Positions 1-7,181 of a stretch of DNA of 21,101 bases are shown here, piece by piece; position 1 is the first letter of the stretch, and every line of letters starts with the position of its first letter. The DNA comes from an archaeon RBG_16_50_20. GTDB taxonomy: Archaea > Thermoproteota > Bathyarchaeia > 40CM-2-53-6. Position numbers and translations under genes: made by a program. The stretch lies in the NCBI GenBank assembly GCA_001768965.1, contig MEMY01000089.1, forward strand, positions 1 through 21,101, read 5' to 3'. The notes below the pieces were generated by a model that was given only the letters and a program-made list of their open reading frames with translations, was not told where the DNA came from and made no database searches.

Positions 1-63
1 TGTTCGTGTACGAAGGGGGCACTTCGCCTCCTCCGTTATTTTCAGATTTCGATGAAAGGTGGC

Positions 64-79
64 TGCAGAATGTTCTGCA
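64..79. repeat. Perfect inverted repeat upstream of the hydrogenase operon
   Basis: Two 7-base arms (TGCAGAA and TTCTGCA) are separated by 2 bases, about 130 bases before the first operon gene. The 16-base symmetric layout would suit a dimeric regulator, but no regulator gene is adjacent and the site lies far from the start codon. The rest of bases 1-209 shows no coding region I can support. A short hairpin with CGAAG/CTTCG arms at 11-26 precedes a T-rich stretch and may belong to an upstream gene's end. Confidence 0.3.
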
Positions 80-165
80 ATATCGCTGTGTAGGAATACA
101 CTTGCTCCACTAAGTCGAATTCTTGAACTGCACTTCTTTTCAGGGGCGGGAACTATGGCGTTCTC

Positions 166-173
166 TTAAGTAG
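166..173 (+). promoter_or_regulatory. Possible TATA box of the hydrogenase operon
   Basis: The A/T stretch TTAAGTAG lies 37 bases before the GTG start at 210. This would put a transcript start near 195-200, close to the ribosome binding site GAGGT at 195-199, so the fit is only fair. It is the best TATA-like candidate in the leader, but weak. Confidence 0.2.
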
Positions 174-209
174 CATCATAGAAACTCCCCGCTTGAGGTT
201 CGTCTGACC

Positions 210-758
210 GTGAAAGCCCAGCAGTGGGTTTCAGAGCAGACAACCTCGACTATACTCGCTTGGCAACCACAACTGAAAAAGATCATAGAATCATCCTCAT
301 TGACCAGGAAGATTGCACTAGTTGGAATGGGCCACCCGCTCCGAAGCGACGACTACGCGGGCAGCTACATTGTGAAGAAAACAATCACACGCGCAAAGAG
401 CAAACGCTCAGACAGAATTCTACTGTTCGACGGCGAAGACAACGTAGAGAATTTGATCACAAGAATCGCTCAACTTGAACCTGAGCATGTTATCTTCATC
501 GATGCTTGCGAGATGAAAGAGGAGCCAGGCGAAACGAAGTTGATCTCCGTGACTCAGACAAGTTATCCTTTTTTTACCACACATGGTGTCCCGCTCAAGC
601 TACTTGCTCAACAACTCTTGCCCAAAAGCAGCGTTTGGATTCTGGCTATTCAACCCGCGAGTACCGATTTCGGTGAGCAGCTGTCAAAGGAAATTTGTGC
701 TATAGCCGATTCCATTTCAAATTTCTTAGTGAAGCTTCTCGAGGAGAGGGGGCAATGA
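210..758 (+). CDS. hycI: [NiFe] hydrogenase maturation endopeptidase, HycI type
   Basis: This protease would remove the C-terminal tail of the hydrogenase large subunit after nickel is inserted (family M52). The 182-residue product has the N-terminal signature GMGHPLRSDDYAG and, later, IDACEM and TTHGVPL. These align with the three nickel-sensing positions known from E. coli HycI (Asp16, Asp62, His90), here Asp48, Asp98 and His125. The IQP segment near residue 147 is also typical of HycI. The N terminus is about 30 residues longer than in HycI. The start is GTG with GAGGT about 10 bases upstream. It is the first gene of the operon, 1 base before nuoA, and its presence agrees with a large subunit that keeps both a [NiFe] site and a cleavable tail. 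True complex I needs no such protease. Confidence 0.9.
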   Translation: MKAQQWVSEQTTSTILAWQPQLKKIIESSSLTRKIALVGMGHPLRSDDYAGSYIVKKTITRAKSKRSDRILLFDGEDNVENLITRIAQLEPEHVIFIDACEMKEEPGETKLISVTQTSYPFFTTHGVPLKLLAQQLLPKSSVWILAIQPASTDFGEQLSKEICAIADSISNFLVKLLEERGQ

Positions 759-759
759 A

Positions 760-1107
760 TTGGTAGTTAGTCTAGACCTCGTAGTTGTGATATGGTCGGT
801 TATACTGTTCGTTCTTGCCTTCTACTTTGCGGTCGGAAGACTGGGGAAGGTCAGCACGGGGAAAGGTACGAAGTTTGACGCTTTCTCAGGTGGAGAGGAA
901 CTACCACCCGAGCGCGGCAAATATCATTCTGAATTGTTCGTGTATGCGGCACTCTTCGTCGCTTTCGAGGTAGTTGGACTGCTGCTTGCTAGTTCGATTG
1001 CAGCGAGAGGCTTGTTATGGCCGCTGTTGTTCACTCTGGCCGGCGGCTTCTCGTTGTTTGTTCTGATGGTTTGGTTCGTTGGAACTGGAGGTGCAGAGCT
1101 TGCTTGA
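760..1107 (+). CDS. nuoA: NuoA-like membrane subunit of complex I-like hydrogenase
   Basis: This 115-residue protein has three predicted membrane helices (about residues 5-24, 58-78 and 83-107), as expected for NuoA/FpoA, which lies next to NuoH and NuoJ at the junction of the two arms. The loop between helices 1 and 2 reads FDAFSGGEELPPERG. The usual Tyr-Glu-Cys-Gly loop of NuoA is therefore changed and its conserved cysteine is missing. Helix 2 keeps one acidic residue in AFEVVG where NuoA has Asp-x-Glu. The start is TTG after a purine-rich GAGGAGAGGGGG stretch, 1 base after hycI. A NuoA-like subunit is known from complex I and Fpo but not from classic Ech or Mbh hydrogenases. Assignment rests on size, topology and gene order. 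Confidence 0.75.
   Translation: MVVSLDLVVVIWSVILFVLAFYFAVGRLGKVSTGKGTKFDAFSGGEELPPERGKYHSELFVYAALFVAFEVVGLLLASSIAARGLLWPLLFTLAGGFSLFVLMVWFVGTGGAELA
1087..1091 (+). promoter_or_regulatory. Ribosome binding site that decides the nuoB start
   Basis: GGAGG inside the end of nuoA lies 8 bases before the TTG at 1100, an ideal spacing. It favours TTG 1100 over the in-frame alternatives TTG 1079 and GTG 1091, which it would follow or overlap. Confidence 0.55.
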
Positions 1108-1522
1108 GAGATTGGCAACATGGTCAAGGAAGCGCTCTCCGTGGGTTTTCCATATCAACGCATCCTCCTGCAACGGTTGTGACATTGAACTCGTCGCAAG
1201 TCTCACACCTCTCTATGACATTGAAAGGTTCGGAGCGATCCTGGTTCCGAGTCCTAGACATGCGGACGTTCTAATTGTCACGGGCACCGTCAACGCCCAA
1301 ACCAAGGACAGGTTGAGGCGGGTATACGAGCAGGTGCCCGAACCAAAGCACGTGATAGCACTTGGAGCTTGCGCGGCAGCAGGGGGCGTTTTCAAAGGCT
1401 GCTACAACGTGGGCCAGGGAGTTCAGGACGTAATACCGGTTGACATGTTCATTCCAGGTTGTCCGCCTAGACCCGAGGCCATCATGTACGGCGTATTGAA
1501 ACTGCTGGGTGAAGTGAAATGA
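1100..1522 (+). CDS. nuoB: Hydrogenase small subunit, NuoB-like, with proximal [4Fe-4S] site
   Basis: This subunit carries the iron-sulfur cluster next to the active site and passes electrons between it and the NuoI-like ferredoxin subunit. The cluster ligands are Cys24, Cys27, Cys91 and Cys121 (numbered from TTG 1100), within SSCNGCDIE, LGACAA and IPGCPPRP. The spaced CNGC form is that of group 4 hydrogenase small subunits such as HycG and MbhJ. Complex I NuoB has two adjacent cysteines instead. The segment LTPLYDIERFGA also matches HycG-type proteins. The product is 140 residues, a normal size for a soluble group 4 small subunit. The gene overlaps nuoA by 8 bases. In-frame starts at 1079 and 1091 would add 7 or 3 residues. 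Confidence 0.9.
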   Translation: MLERLATWSRKRSPWVFHINASSCNGCDIELVASLTPLYDIERFGAILVPSPRHADVLIVTGTVNAQTKDRLRRVYEQVPEPKHVIALGACAAAGGVFKGCYNVGQGVQDVIPVDMFIPGCPPRPEAIMYGVLKLLGEVK

Positions 1523-2001
1523 GCGAAGTTCTCCTCCAACAAATCGAAAGACTCGCAGCAGACGCCAAAACGAAGAGCACGCAGCTTCACAAAGGCGAAA
1601 CAATGATTGAGATCGAACAAAGTCAACTAAAGAACTTCATCACACGTCTTGTGAATCAAATTAAGATTCGCCACCTCTCAACGATCACAGGCCTAGATCT
1701 CGGTCAGAACATCGGAATTATCTATCACTTTTGGCGCGACAGAAACACCATTCACCTGAAGACATTCGTGCCCAAGACCAAGCCTACTACTGTTTCGATC
1801 GTGGACATTATCCCCGGAGCGATTCTGTACGAGATGGAAATTCATGACATGCTCGGGGTTATGTTCGTGGGCAATCCCTGGATGGACAAGAAACTACTAC
1901 TGCCTGATAACTGGCCTGACGACCTCCCGCCACCACTGCTCAAGAATGTTAAGCCGGCCGATATTCGAAAACGATTGGGATTGGAGGTTGAGAAGAAATG
2001 A
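1519..2001 (+). CDS. nuoC: NuoC-like 30 kDa subunit
   Basis: This 160-residue soluble subunit is homologous to NuoC/HycE N-terminal domains and packs against the large subunit. The family signature is seen in the region YEMEIHDMLGVMFVGNP (about residues 110-126), which corresponds to the ERE-x-x-D-x-x-G core of the 30 kDa family. The following LLLPDNWPDDLPP segment matches the conserved LPDDW-P-hhPLRK part. The gene stands alone rather than fused to the large subunit as in formate hydrogenlyase. It overlaps nuoB by ATGA. An internal ATG at 1606 is a weaker alternative start. Confidence 0.88.
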   Translation: MSEVLLQQIERLAADAKTKSTQLHKGETMIEIEQSQLKNFITRLVNQIKIRHLSTITGLDLGQNIGIIYHFWRDRNTIHLKTFVPKTKPTTVSIVDIIPGAILYEMEIHDMLGVMFVGNPWMDKKLLLPDNWPDDLPPPLLKNVKPADIRKRLGLEVEKK

Positions 2002-3239
2002 CTGAAGACAAACCACCTAGAAAAGAAGAATCAGCAGGCCTGATGAAATACTCAGCGGAGAACCTCGTGCCCTTCGGACCAATACATCCAGCCTTGAAAG
2101 AACCTGAATACTTCAAATTGGTTCTTGAAGGCGAGAAGATCGTCGAAGTCATTCCAAGAATCGGCTACGTCCACCGAGGACTAGAGAAGGCTGCTGAGTC
2201 ACGGCCATGGGTTCAGAACATGTACATGTTCGAGAGAACCTGCGGAATCTGCAGCTTCGTACACAGCCTGACATACGGACAAGCGGTTGAAGGCCTGACA
2301 ATATACGAGATCCCGCGCCGAGCAAAGTTCATCCGAACAATCATCGCGGAACTCGAACGAATCCACAGCCACCTGCTCTGGGTTGGATTGATGGGACACT
2401 GGGCAGGATTCGAAACGCTCTTCATGTGGGTCTGGCGCGACCGTGAAGTCGTCCTCGACCTCGTAGAGGCAATTTCGGGTAACCGCATTCACAAGTCAAT
2501 GAATGCCTTCTGCGGTGTAAGGCGTGACATGCCGGAAGGCATGGAAGACCGCATCGTCGAGAGAATGAAATTCCTCGTTGACCGAGCCAACTACTACAAG
2601 GGGATTGTAGACACTGAAGAGACGATGCTTGAGAGAACAGAGGACATTGGCAGGGTAAGCGCGGAAACTGCTGAGAAGTTGTGCGCTGTTGGTCCCATGG
2701 CTCGTTACGTGGGACTGAGGCGAGATATTCGACTCAACGATCCCTATGCGGCATACGACGAGGTCCCATTCGACATCGTAACCAGCAAAGAAGGCGACGT
2801 ACATGCACTGCTGAAGCTGCGACTTGACGAGATGATCGTCGCCGCCAACATGGTCAGCTATGCGGTGAAGCATTTGCCCGAAGGCCCTATCAGGATCAAG
2901 ATACCGCCGGTCATTCCGGCGGGGGAGCACTCGTCGCACAGCGAAGCGCCTCGGGGAGAAATATTCTACTACGTGAAATCATCAGGCGGTCGAACACCGG
3001 ACCGCGTAAAATCTCGACAACCCACCATGGCGAATCTGCCAACCGCGCTCGAGATTTTGAAGGGACAGACGATCGCAGACGTCCCAGTCGTGCTGACAGC
3101 CATCGACCCTTGCTTCGGCTGCATGGATCGCATGTCGTTCCTCGACATCGAGTCGAACCGACAGTGGACATGGTCTGGTGAAGAGCTGAGACGGTACGGC
3201 ATCAACTACTACTTCCCAGAGAGAATGAAGATGCGATGA
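1998..3239 (+). CDS. nuoD: [NiFe] hydrogenase large subunit, group 4, NuoD-like
   Basis: This is the catalytic subunit, which interconverts protons and H2 at a Ni-Fe centre facing the membrane arm. Unlike true NuoD or FpoD, both metal motifs are intact. The N-terminal one is RTCGICSFVHS with Cys82 and Cys85, and the C-terminal one is DPCFGCMDR with Cys372 and Cys375. After Arg378 a 35-residue tail begins with Met, matching the Arg-Met cleavage site known for HycE and explaining the protease gene upstream. The rest is typical of the 49 kDa family, including IGYVHRGLEK near residue 55 and ERIHSHLLW near residue 120. The length of 413 residues fits Mbh/Ech-type large subunits. ATGA overlaps link it to both neighbours. 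The exact subgroup (possibly 4g) cannot be set without a tree. Confidence 0.95.
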   Translation: MTEDKPPRKEESAGLMKYSAENLVPFGPIHPALKEPEYFKLVLEGEKIVEVIPRIGYVHRGLEKAAESRPWVQNMYMFERTCGICSFVHSLTYGQAVEGLTIYEIPRRAKFIRTIIAELERIHSHLLWVGLMGHWAGFETLFMWVWRDREVVLDLVEAISGNRIHKSMNAFCGVRRDMPEGMEDRIVERMKFLVDRANYYKGIVDTEETMLERTEDIGRVSAETAEKLCAVGPMARYVGLRRDIRLNDPYAAYDEVPFDIVTSKEGDVHALLKLRLDEMIVAANMVSYAVKHLPEGPIRIKIPPVIPAGEHSSHSEAPRGEIFYYVKSSGGRTPDRVKSRQPTMANLPTALEILKGQTIADVPVVLTAIDPCFGCMDRMSFLDIESNRQWTWSGEELRRYGINYYFPERMKMR

Positions 3240-4219
3240 TCAACGAGATTCTCCAGGCCATAATCTTCCCGGGCGTACTCTTCACCATCGCCATGGGCTT
3301 CCTGTTCGATTGGCTTGACAGAAAGACCGCTGCAAGAATGCAGGGCAGAATTGGTCCGAAGATCACAGGACCCTCAGGCATACTTCAACCCTTGGCGGAC
3401 TTCCTGAAACTCTTGTTCAAAGAAGAAATAATTCCTTCTCATGCGGACAGAGTGATCTTCCTGTTCGCGCCGGCCCTCTACTTTCTGGCGCCCTTGCTAT
3501 CGATGCTTTTCATTCCAATAATTGGTCCGACGCCGCTTGCAGGTTTCGAATTCGACCTACTCGCCATCCTGTTCCTTCTAGCCTACGCGGCGTTCGTTGT
3601 GACGATTCTCAGTTATTCTTCCGCGAGCAGCTTCACGACAATCGCCACCGGAAGACTGGTCCTGCAGTACGTGAGCTACGAGATCCCCCTCGTCCTCGCA
3701 ATAATCACTGCTGCACTCTACTCAAGGAGCCTCTCAGTCGAAGGAATCGTCGCGTCCCAGTCGACGCTTTGGAATATTCTCGTGATGCCGTTCGCATTCG
3801 GAGTCTACATAATCGCCCTAATGGCTGAACTTGAGAAGCCACCCTTTGACATTCCAAGTGCCAAGACCGAAATTGTGGCAGGTTGGCTTACTGAATTCTC
3901 GGGCCGCGCATTATCGTTCCTAAAACTGACGAAGGAAGTTGGCTACGTCTTCGGTTCCGCATTGGCGGTATCACTCTTTCTCGGTGGAGGCTTGGGTCCT
4001 GAAGTTGCTGCCGTACCACCTCCGGTTCTGTATTTCGTCTACTTCATGGTGAAACTCCTGCTGGTCGGTTTCCTGATTTTCGTTCTCAAGACCGCCCTTG
4101 CCCGAATCAAGATTGGACAGGCGACTGAATTGTTCTGGAAAATCCTAACCCCAGTTAGCCTGGCGCAGATTGCATTTGTTCTGGTTCTGATTCAAGGAGG
4201 AGTCCTAGTTGCCACGTAG
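3236..4219 (+). CDS. nuoH: NuoH-like membrane subunit (ion channel link)
   Basis: This 327-residue subunit with about eight membrane helices anchors the catalytic arm and forms the entry to the coupling channel. The signatures are strong: RIGPKITGPSGILQPLADFLKLLFKEE split over residues 38-65, and AELEKPPFDIPSAKTEIV near 199-216, followed by TEFSGRA. The acidic residues of this last loop are the ones linked to proton coupling in complex I. The gene overlaps nuoD by ATGA and nuoI by 11 bases. The same family also serves as MbhM, EchB and HycD in group 4 hydrogenases. Confidence 0.93.
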   Translation: MINEILQAIIFPGVLFTIAMGFLFDWLDRKTAARMQGRIGPKITGPSGILQPLADFLKLLFKEEIIPSHADRVIFLFAPALYFLAPLLSMLFIPIIGPTPLAGFEFDLLAILFLLAYAAFVVTILSYSSASSFTTIATGRLVLQYVSYEIPLVLAIITAALYSRSLSVEGIVASQSTLWNILVMPFAFGVYIIALMAELEKPPFDIPSAKTEIVAGWLTEFSGRALSFLKLTKEVGYVFGSALAVSLFLGGGLGPEVAAVPPPVLYFVYFMVKLLLVGFLIFVLKTALARIKIGQATELFWKILTPVSLAQIAFVLVLIQGGVLVAT

Positions 4220-4598
4220 GAGAGCAGGCGCAGCTATACCTGAAATGTTCCGCACGATGCTCGAGAAACCCAGCACCCGAGCCTACCCATATCAGAAAGT
4301 AGAACTGCCAGCGCGGTTCCGAGGGAAACTCGACATCGATCCGGAAAGGTGCACCGGCTGCCAAGTGTGTGCGATGGTCTGCCCAGCCGGAGTCATCACA
4401 ATGATCGACATCGGCACCCGCAAGGTAGGCGACAAAGAGCTACCAGTAAAACGTCCAGTCTTCGAGTTGTCTACCTGCATCTTCTGCGGTGAATGCGTCG
4501 ACAACTGCGCCTTCAAGGCACTGGAGATGACGAAACAGTTCGAGCTGGCGACACCCCACAAGGAGGACTTGACGATGAGGAAGGCGCTCACAAAGTGA
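4209..4598 (+). CDS. nuoI: NuoI-like ferredoxin subunit with two [4Fe-4S] clusters
   Basis: This 129-residue subunit carries two tetranuclear clusters that pass electrons from an external donor to the NuoB-like subunit. The motifs are CTGCQVCAMVCPAG and CIFCGECVDNCAFKAL, each the CxxCxxCxxxCP-like pattern (the second has Ala in place of Pro). Since no NuoE, NuoF or NuoG gene is present, reduced ferredoxin is the likely partner. That last step is an inference. The start is TTG with a strong AAGGAGG at 4194-4200, so it overlaps the end of nuoH by 11 bases. The N-terminal 20 residues are basic and may lie on the membrane. Confidence 0.93.
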   Translation: MPRRRAGAAIPEMFRTMLEKPSTRAYPYQKVELPARFRGKLDIDPERCTGCQVCAMVCPAGVITMIDIGTRKVGDKELPVKRPVFELSTCIFCGECVDNCAFKALEMTKQFELATPHKEDLTMRKALTK

Positions 4599-5113
4599 GC
4601 TACGAGATAACTCTCGTTCTTGGCATAATGTTGGTCGGCGTCACATTTGTGGCTCTGCTAGTTCGCAAGCTAGTCTGGTCGCTGATCCTGCTCTTCTATT
4701 CGAGCATAGTCTTTGGAGCGTTACTCATAGCATACGGTGCAGCCTTTGCTGGTCTGTTTCACATCATAACCTTCGCTGGAGCCGTCTCGGTCCTATTCAT
4801 GGTTATACTGATGATAGTTGGCGCCGAGGCGTGGGAATATCCAGACAAACTCGGAAAAGACAATTTGGTAGGAATGATTCTCGCGATTCTCGCCGCAATC
4901 CCTCTCGTGCTACTCGTCTCCAACTTCGAACCCTTCCCAGGAAGGATAACTGAACAAGTGCAACTGTCTGGTCTCACAGCTCAACCTGATGGAGCTCTTG
5001 GATTTCTGTGGCTCTTACGCTCATGGGATCTGCTCCTCGTCGTGATTTTGGTCGCCGCAGCAATGCTGGGCGTCATGAACCTGTTCTCTCGTGAAGGAGG
5101 CGTAGAGAAGTGA
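4595..5113 (+). CDS. nuoJ: NuoJ-like membrane subunit
   Basis: This protein has 172 residues and five predicted membrane helices, as in NuoJ/FpoJ. The conserved third helix is seen in LFHIITFAGAVSVLFMVILMIVGA, around residues 50-73, corresponding to the A-x-VVYAGAIMVLFLFV core that holds the pi-bulge in complex I. The frame is open from 4493, but the GTG at 4595 overlapping the nuoI stop (GTGA) gives a normal N terminus. The upstream extension is hydrophilic and only reads nuoI in another frame. NuoJ is a marker of complex I-type arms. Confidence 0.87.
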   Translation: MSYEITLVLGIMLVGVTFVALLVRKLVWSLILLFYSSIVFGALLIAYGAAFAGLFHIITFAGAVSVLFMVILMIVGAEAWEYPDKLGKDNLVGMILAILAAIPLVLLVSNFEPFPGRITEQVQLSGLTAQPDGALGFLWLLRSWDLLLVVILVAAAMLGVMNLFSREGGVEK

Positions 5114-5418
5114 ACGAACAACAATTACTCCAAGTCTTCGCAGCGCTTCTCTTCTTGTCTGGATTTGGCGCGATAGCGACCACGAAGAACCTCGTCAAGA
5201 TGATTATGGGTTTTCAAGTGATGATCTGGGGCGCCAACCTAGCCCTGTTTGCTGGAGGCCTCGTCAACGGTCAAGTCACGTTCTTCTCAACATCTCTGGT
5301 CGTGATTTCGATCTCCATTGGAGCGAGCGTTGAGGCCCTAGCTCTCTCACTCGTCATCCTCGCCTATCGAAGATACGGGACTCTGAATCCATGGGAGATT
5401 AGGAGGCTAGCACATTGA
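5110..5418 (+). CDS. nuoK: NuoK/MrpC-like membrane subunit
   Basis: This protein has 102 residues and three membrane helices. In NuoK, two membrane glutamates (E. coli Glu36 and Glu72) carry protons. Here the first position is Gln36 (in MGFQVMIWGANLAL), and the second falls on Gly71, with a glutamate one helix turn later at Glu75 (SIGASVEALALSL). The IxIG pattern is closer to MrpC/MbhG than to bacterial NuoK. The GTG start has AAGGAGG at 5094-5100 and overlaps the nuoJ stop. The family call is secure from size, position and the KNL...ANL pattern. The residue comparison is a by-eye alignment. Confidence 0.87.
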   Translation: MNEQQLLQVFAALLFLSGFGAIATTKNLVKMIMGFQVMIWGANLALFAGGLVNGQVTFFSTSLVVISISIGASVEALALSLVILAYRRYGTLNPWEIRRLAH

Positions 5419-7181
5419 CCGGGCTCTACGCAGAATGGTTGGTTTGGGCTCTACCCTTCATCGCAATACCCGTCGTGCTGTTGCTTTCTCGCTTGCCGAA
5501 GGTTCGCGACTGGTTCGCTGCATCTGTCGTCGGTATCACATTCCTGCTTGCAGTGAGTTTACTGCTCGACGTTGAGACAGGTCAGACTATTGCTTCCTCA
5601 GTTTCATGGTTGTCTGCATATGGCTTCACAGTAACTGTTCATGTAGACGGCCTAGCAGCCTTCTTAGCTGTGGTAGTCAACTCACTCGGATTCTTGATCG
5701 TAGTATATTCTCAGGGCTACATGGGACACGAGAAAGGCCTTCCGAGATACTATTCGCTCGTGCTGCTCTTCATTGGCGCAATGACTGGACTCATTATCGC
5801 GGGTAACTTTCTACAGCTCTACATTTTCTGGGAGATCGTAGGCATCTGCTCTGCCTTCCTAATCGCCTTCTGGTACGATAAACCCGAGGCAGTTCGTGCT
5901 GGCCTCAAGGCTTTCCTGGTTACAAGAGTTGGCGACGCGGCGCTCTTGATCGGGTTCGTTTGGCTCTACGTGACTACTGGCACAATTGACTTCCAGAAAC
6001 TAGGTACTCTCGCTATGCAGGGCGTGATTCCGCTCTCATTGCTCACGATGACTGGAATCCTGATTCTGGTTGGCGCAATGGGCAAGTCGGCGCAGGTTCC
6101 CTTGCACGTTTGGTTGCCCGACGCGATGGAAGGCCCAACAACTGTTAGCGCCTTGATCCACGCTGCAACAATGGTCAACGCGGGGGTGTACTTGGTCGCA
6201 AGGACCTATCCGATCTTCTCGCTCAGCCAAACTTGGTTGACCGCCGTTGGATGGGTCGGCGTGATCTCTGCTCTTTTGGCAGCCAGCATTGCAACGGTCA
6301 CGATGGACATCAAACGCGTTCTAGCCTACTCCACGATCAGCCAGCTTGGACTGATGTTTGCAGCCGTAGGAACTGGCACGGCGGGTGGATGGGTCGCGTC
6401 TCAATTCCATCTCATGAGCCAAGGCTTCTTCAAGGCTCTAGGATTCTTGGCGGCGGGTTCGATTATTCACATGCTTGGAACACGAGACATGGCCGAGATG
6501 GGAGGATTGCGCAAACGCATGCCCCTCACCTTCATCGCCTTCCTCTTCTCAACACTGGCTTTAGCAGGGATCCCACCATTCGTCGGATTCTGGAGCAAGG
6601 ACTTAATCATCACCGAACTATTTTTGGCGAACCTGAACATCCAAGCCGTGCTCGTTCTAGTTGTGTCTGTGCTTACTTCATTCTACATGTTCCGCGTGCT
6701 CTTCAAGGTCTTCTTCGGGCCCGAGAGCAAAATGGCTCAAGACAAAGACTTGCGCGAAGCTCCGAAAATTATGACCATCCCGCTCATGATTCTAAGCGCA
6801 TGCGTGCTTGTTCTCGGTTTCACAGAAGAATGGGCAGCTGGGCTGCTTGGCTTAGAGCATGCGCTTGTCTTCGAGCTGCCAATCATAGGAGCCTCGATCC
6901 TTGCAATTCTGGTCGGATTTGCGCCTTCATACTTCGCAGTCTACCAAGGAAGACCGAACCCACAAACATTCCTTCAAGAACACCCAGGCCTCGGTTCCCT
7001 GCGGAAAGCCATGCTCGCGGGATATGGATTCGATGCACTATACCTAGTCATGTTCGCAAGACCATTCTCACGCATATCCAACGGTGTACGGAGCATTCAG
7101 ACTGGAATCCTCGCTAAGAACCTCTGGCCAATGCTCGCGGTACTACTTCTCCTAGCTCTCTGGATGATGATGAACCTATGA
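5415..7181 (+). CDS. nuoL: NuoL-like antiporter subunit with C-terminal lateral extension
   Basis: This 588-residue ion-pumping subunit belongs to the MrpA/NuoL family. Key charged residues are in place: Glu140 in FWEIVGICSAF (helix 5), Lys224 in GKSAQVPLHVWLPDAMEGPT (helix 7) and Lys395 in GFWSKDLI (helix 12). After the 14-helix core the last 100 residues include GYGFDALYLVMFARPF and end in a hydrophobic helix. This matches the lateral helix plus final anchor of complex I NuoL rather than a short Mrp-type end. The TTG start follows AGGAGG (5401-5406) and overlaps the nuoK stop. Confidence 0.93.
   Translation: MTGLYAEWLVWALPFIAIPVVLLLSRLPKVRDWFAASVVGITFLLAVSLLLDVETGQTIASSVSWLSAYGFTVTVHVDGLAAFLAVVVNSLGFLIVVYSQGYMGHEKGLPRYYSLVLLFIGAMTGLIIAGNFLQLYIFWEIVGICSAFLIAFWYDKPEAVRAGLKAFLVTRVGDAALLIGFVWLYVTTGTIDFQKLGTLAMQGVIPLSLLTMTGILILVGAMGKSAQVPLHVWLPDAMEGPTTVSALIHAATMVNAGVYLVARTYPIFSLSQTWLTAVGWVGVISALLAASIATVTMDIKRVLAYSTISQLGLMFAAVGTGTAGGWVASQFHLMSQGFFKALGFLAAGSIIHMLGTRDMAEMGGLRKRMPLTFIAFLFSTLALAGIPPFVGFWSKDLIITELFLANLNIQAVLVLVVSVLTSFYMFRVLFKVFFGPESKMAQDKDLREAPKIMTIPLMILSACVLVLGFTEEWAAGLLGLEHALVFELPIIGASILAILVGFAPSYFAVYQGRPNPQTFLQEHPGLGSLRKAMLAGYGFDALYLVMFARPFSRISNGVRSIQTGILAKNLWPMLAVLLLLALWMMMNL

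Noticed and set aside
2496..2939. 147-residue open frame on the minus strand
   Set aside because: It is antisense to the hydrogenase large subunit and has no recognisable motif.
4493..4594. Longer N terminus for the NuoJ-like protein
   Set aside because: The added 34 residues are hydrophilic, read nuoI in another frame, and the GTG at 4595 fits the overlap pattern of the operon.
6233..7117. 294-residue open frame on the plus strand
   Set aside because: It lies wholly inside nuoL in another frame, has an Arg/His-rich composition without motifs, and nuoL is clearly the real gene.
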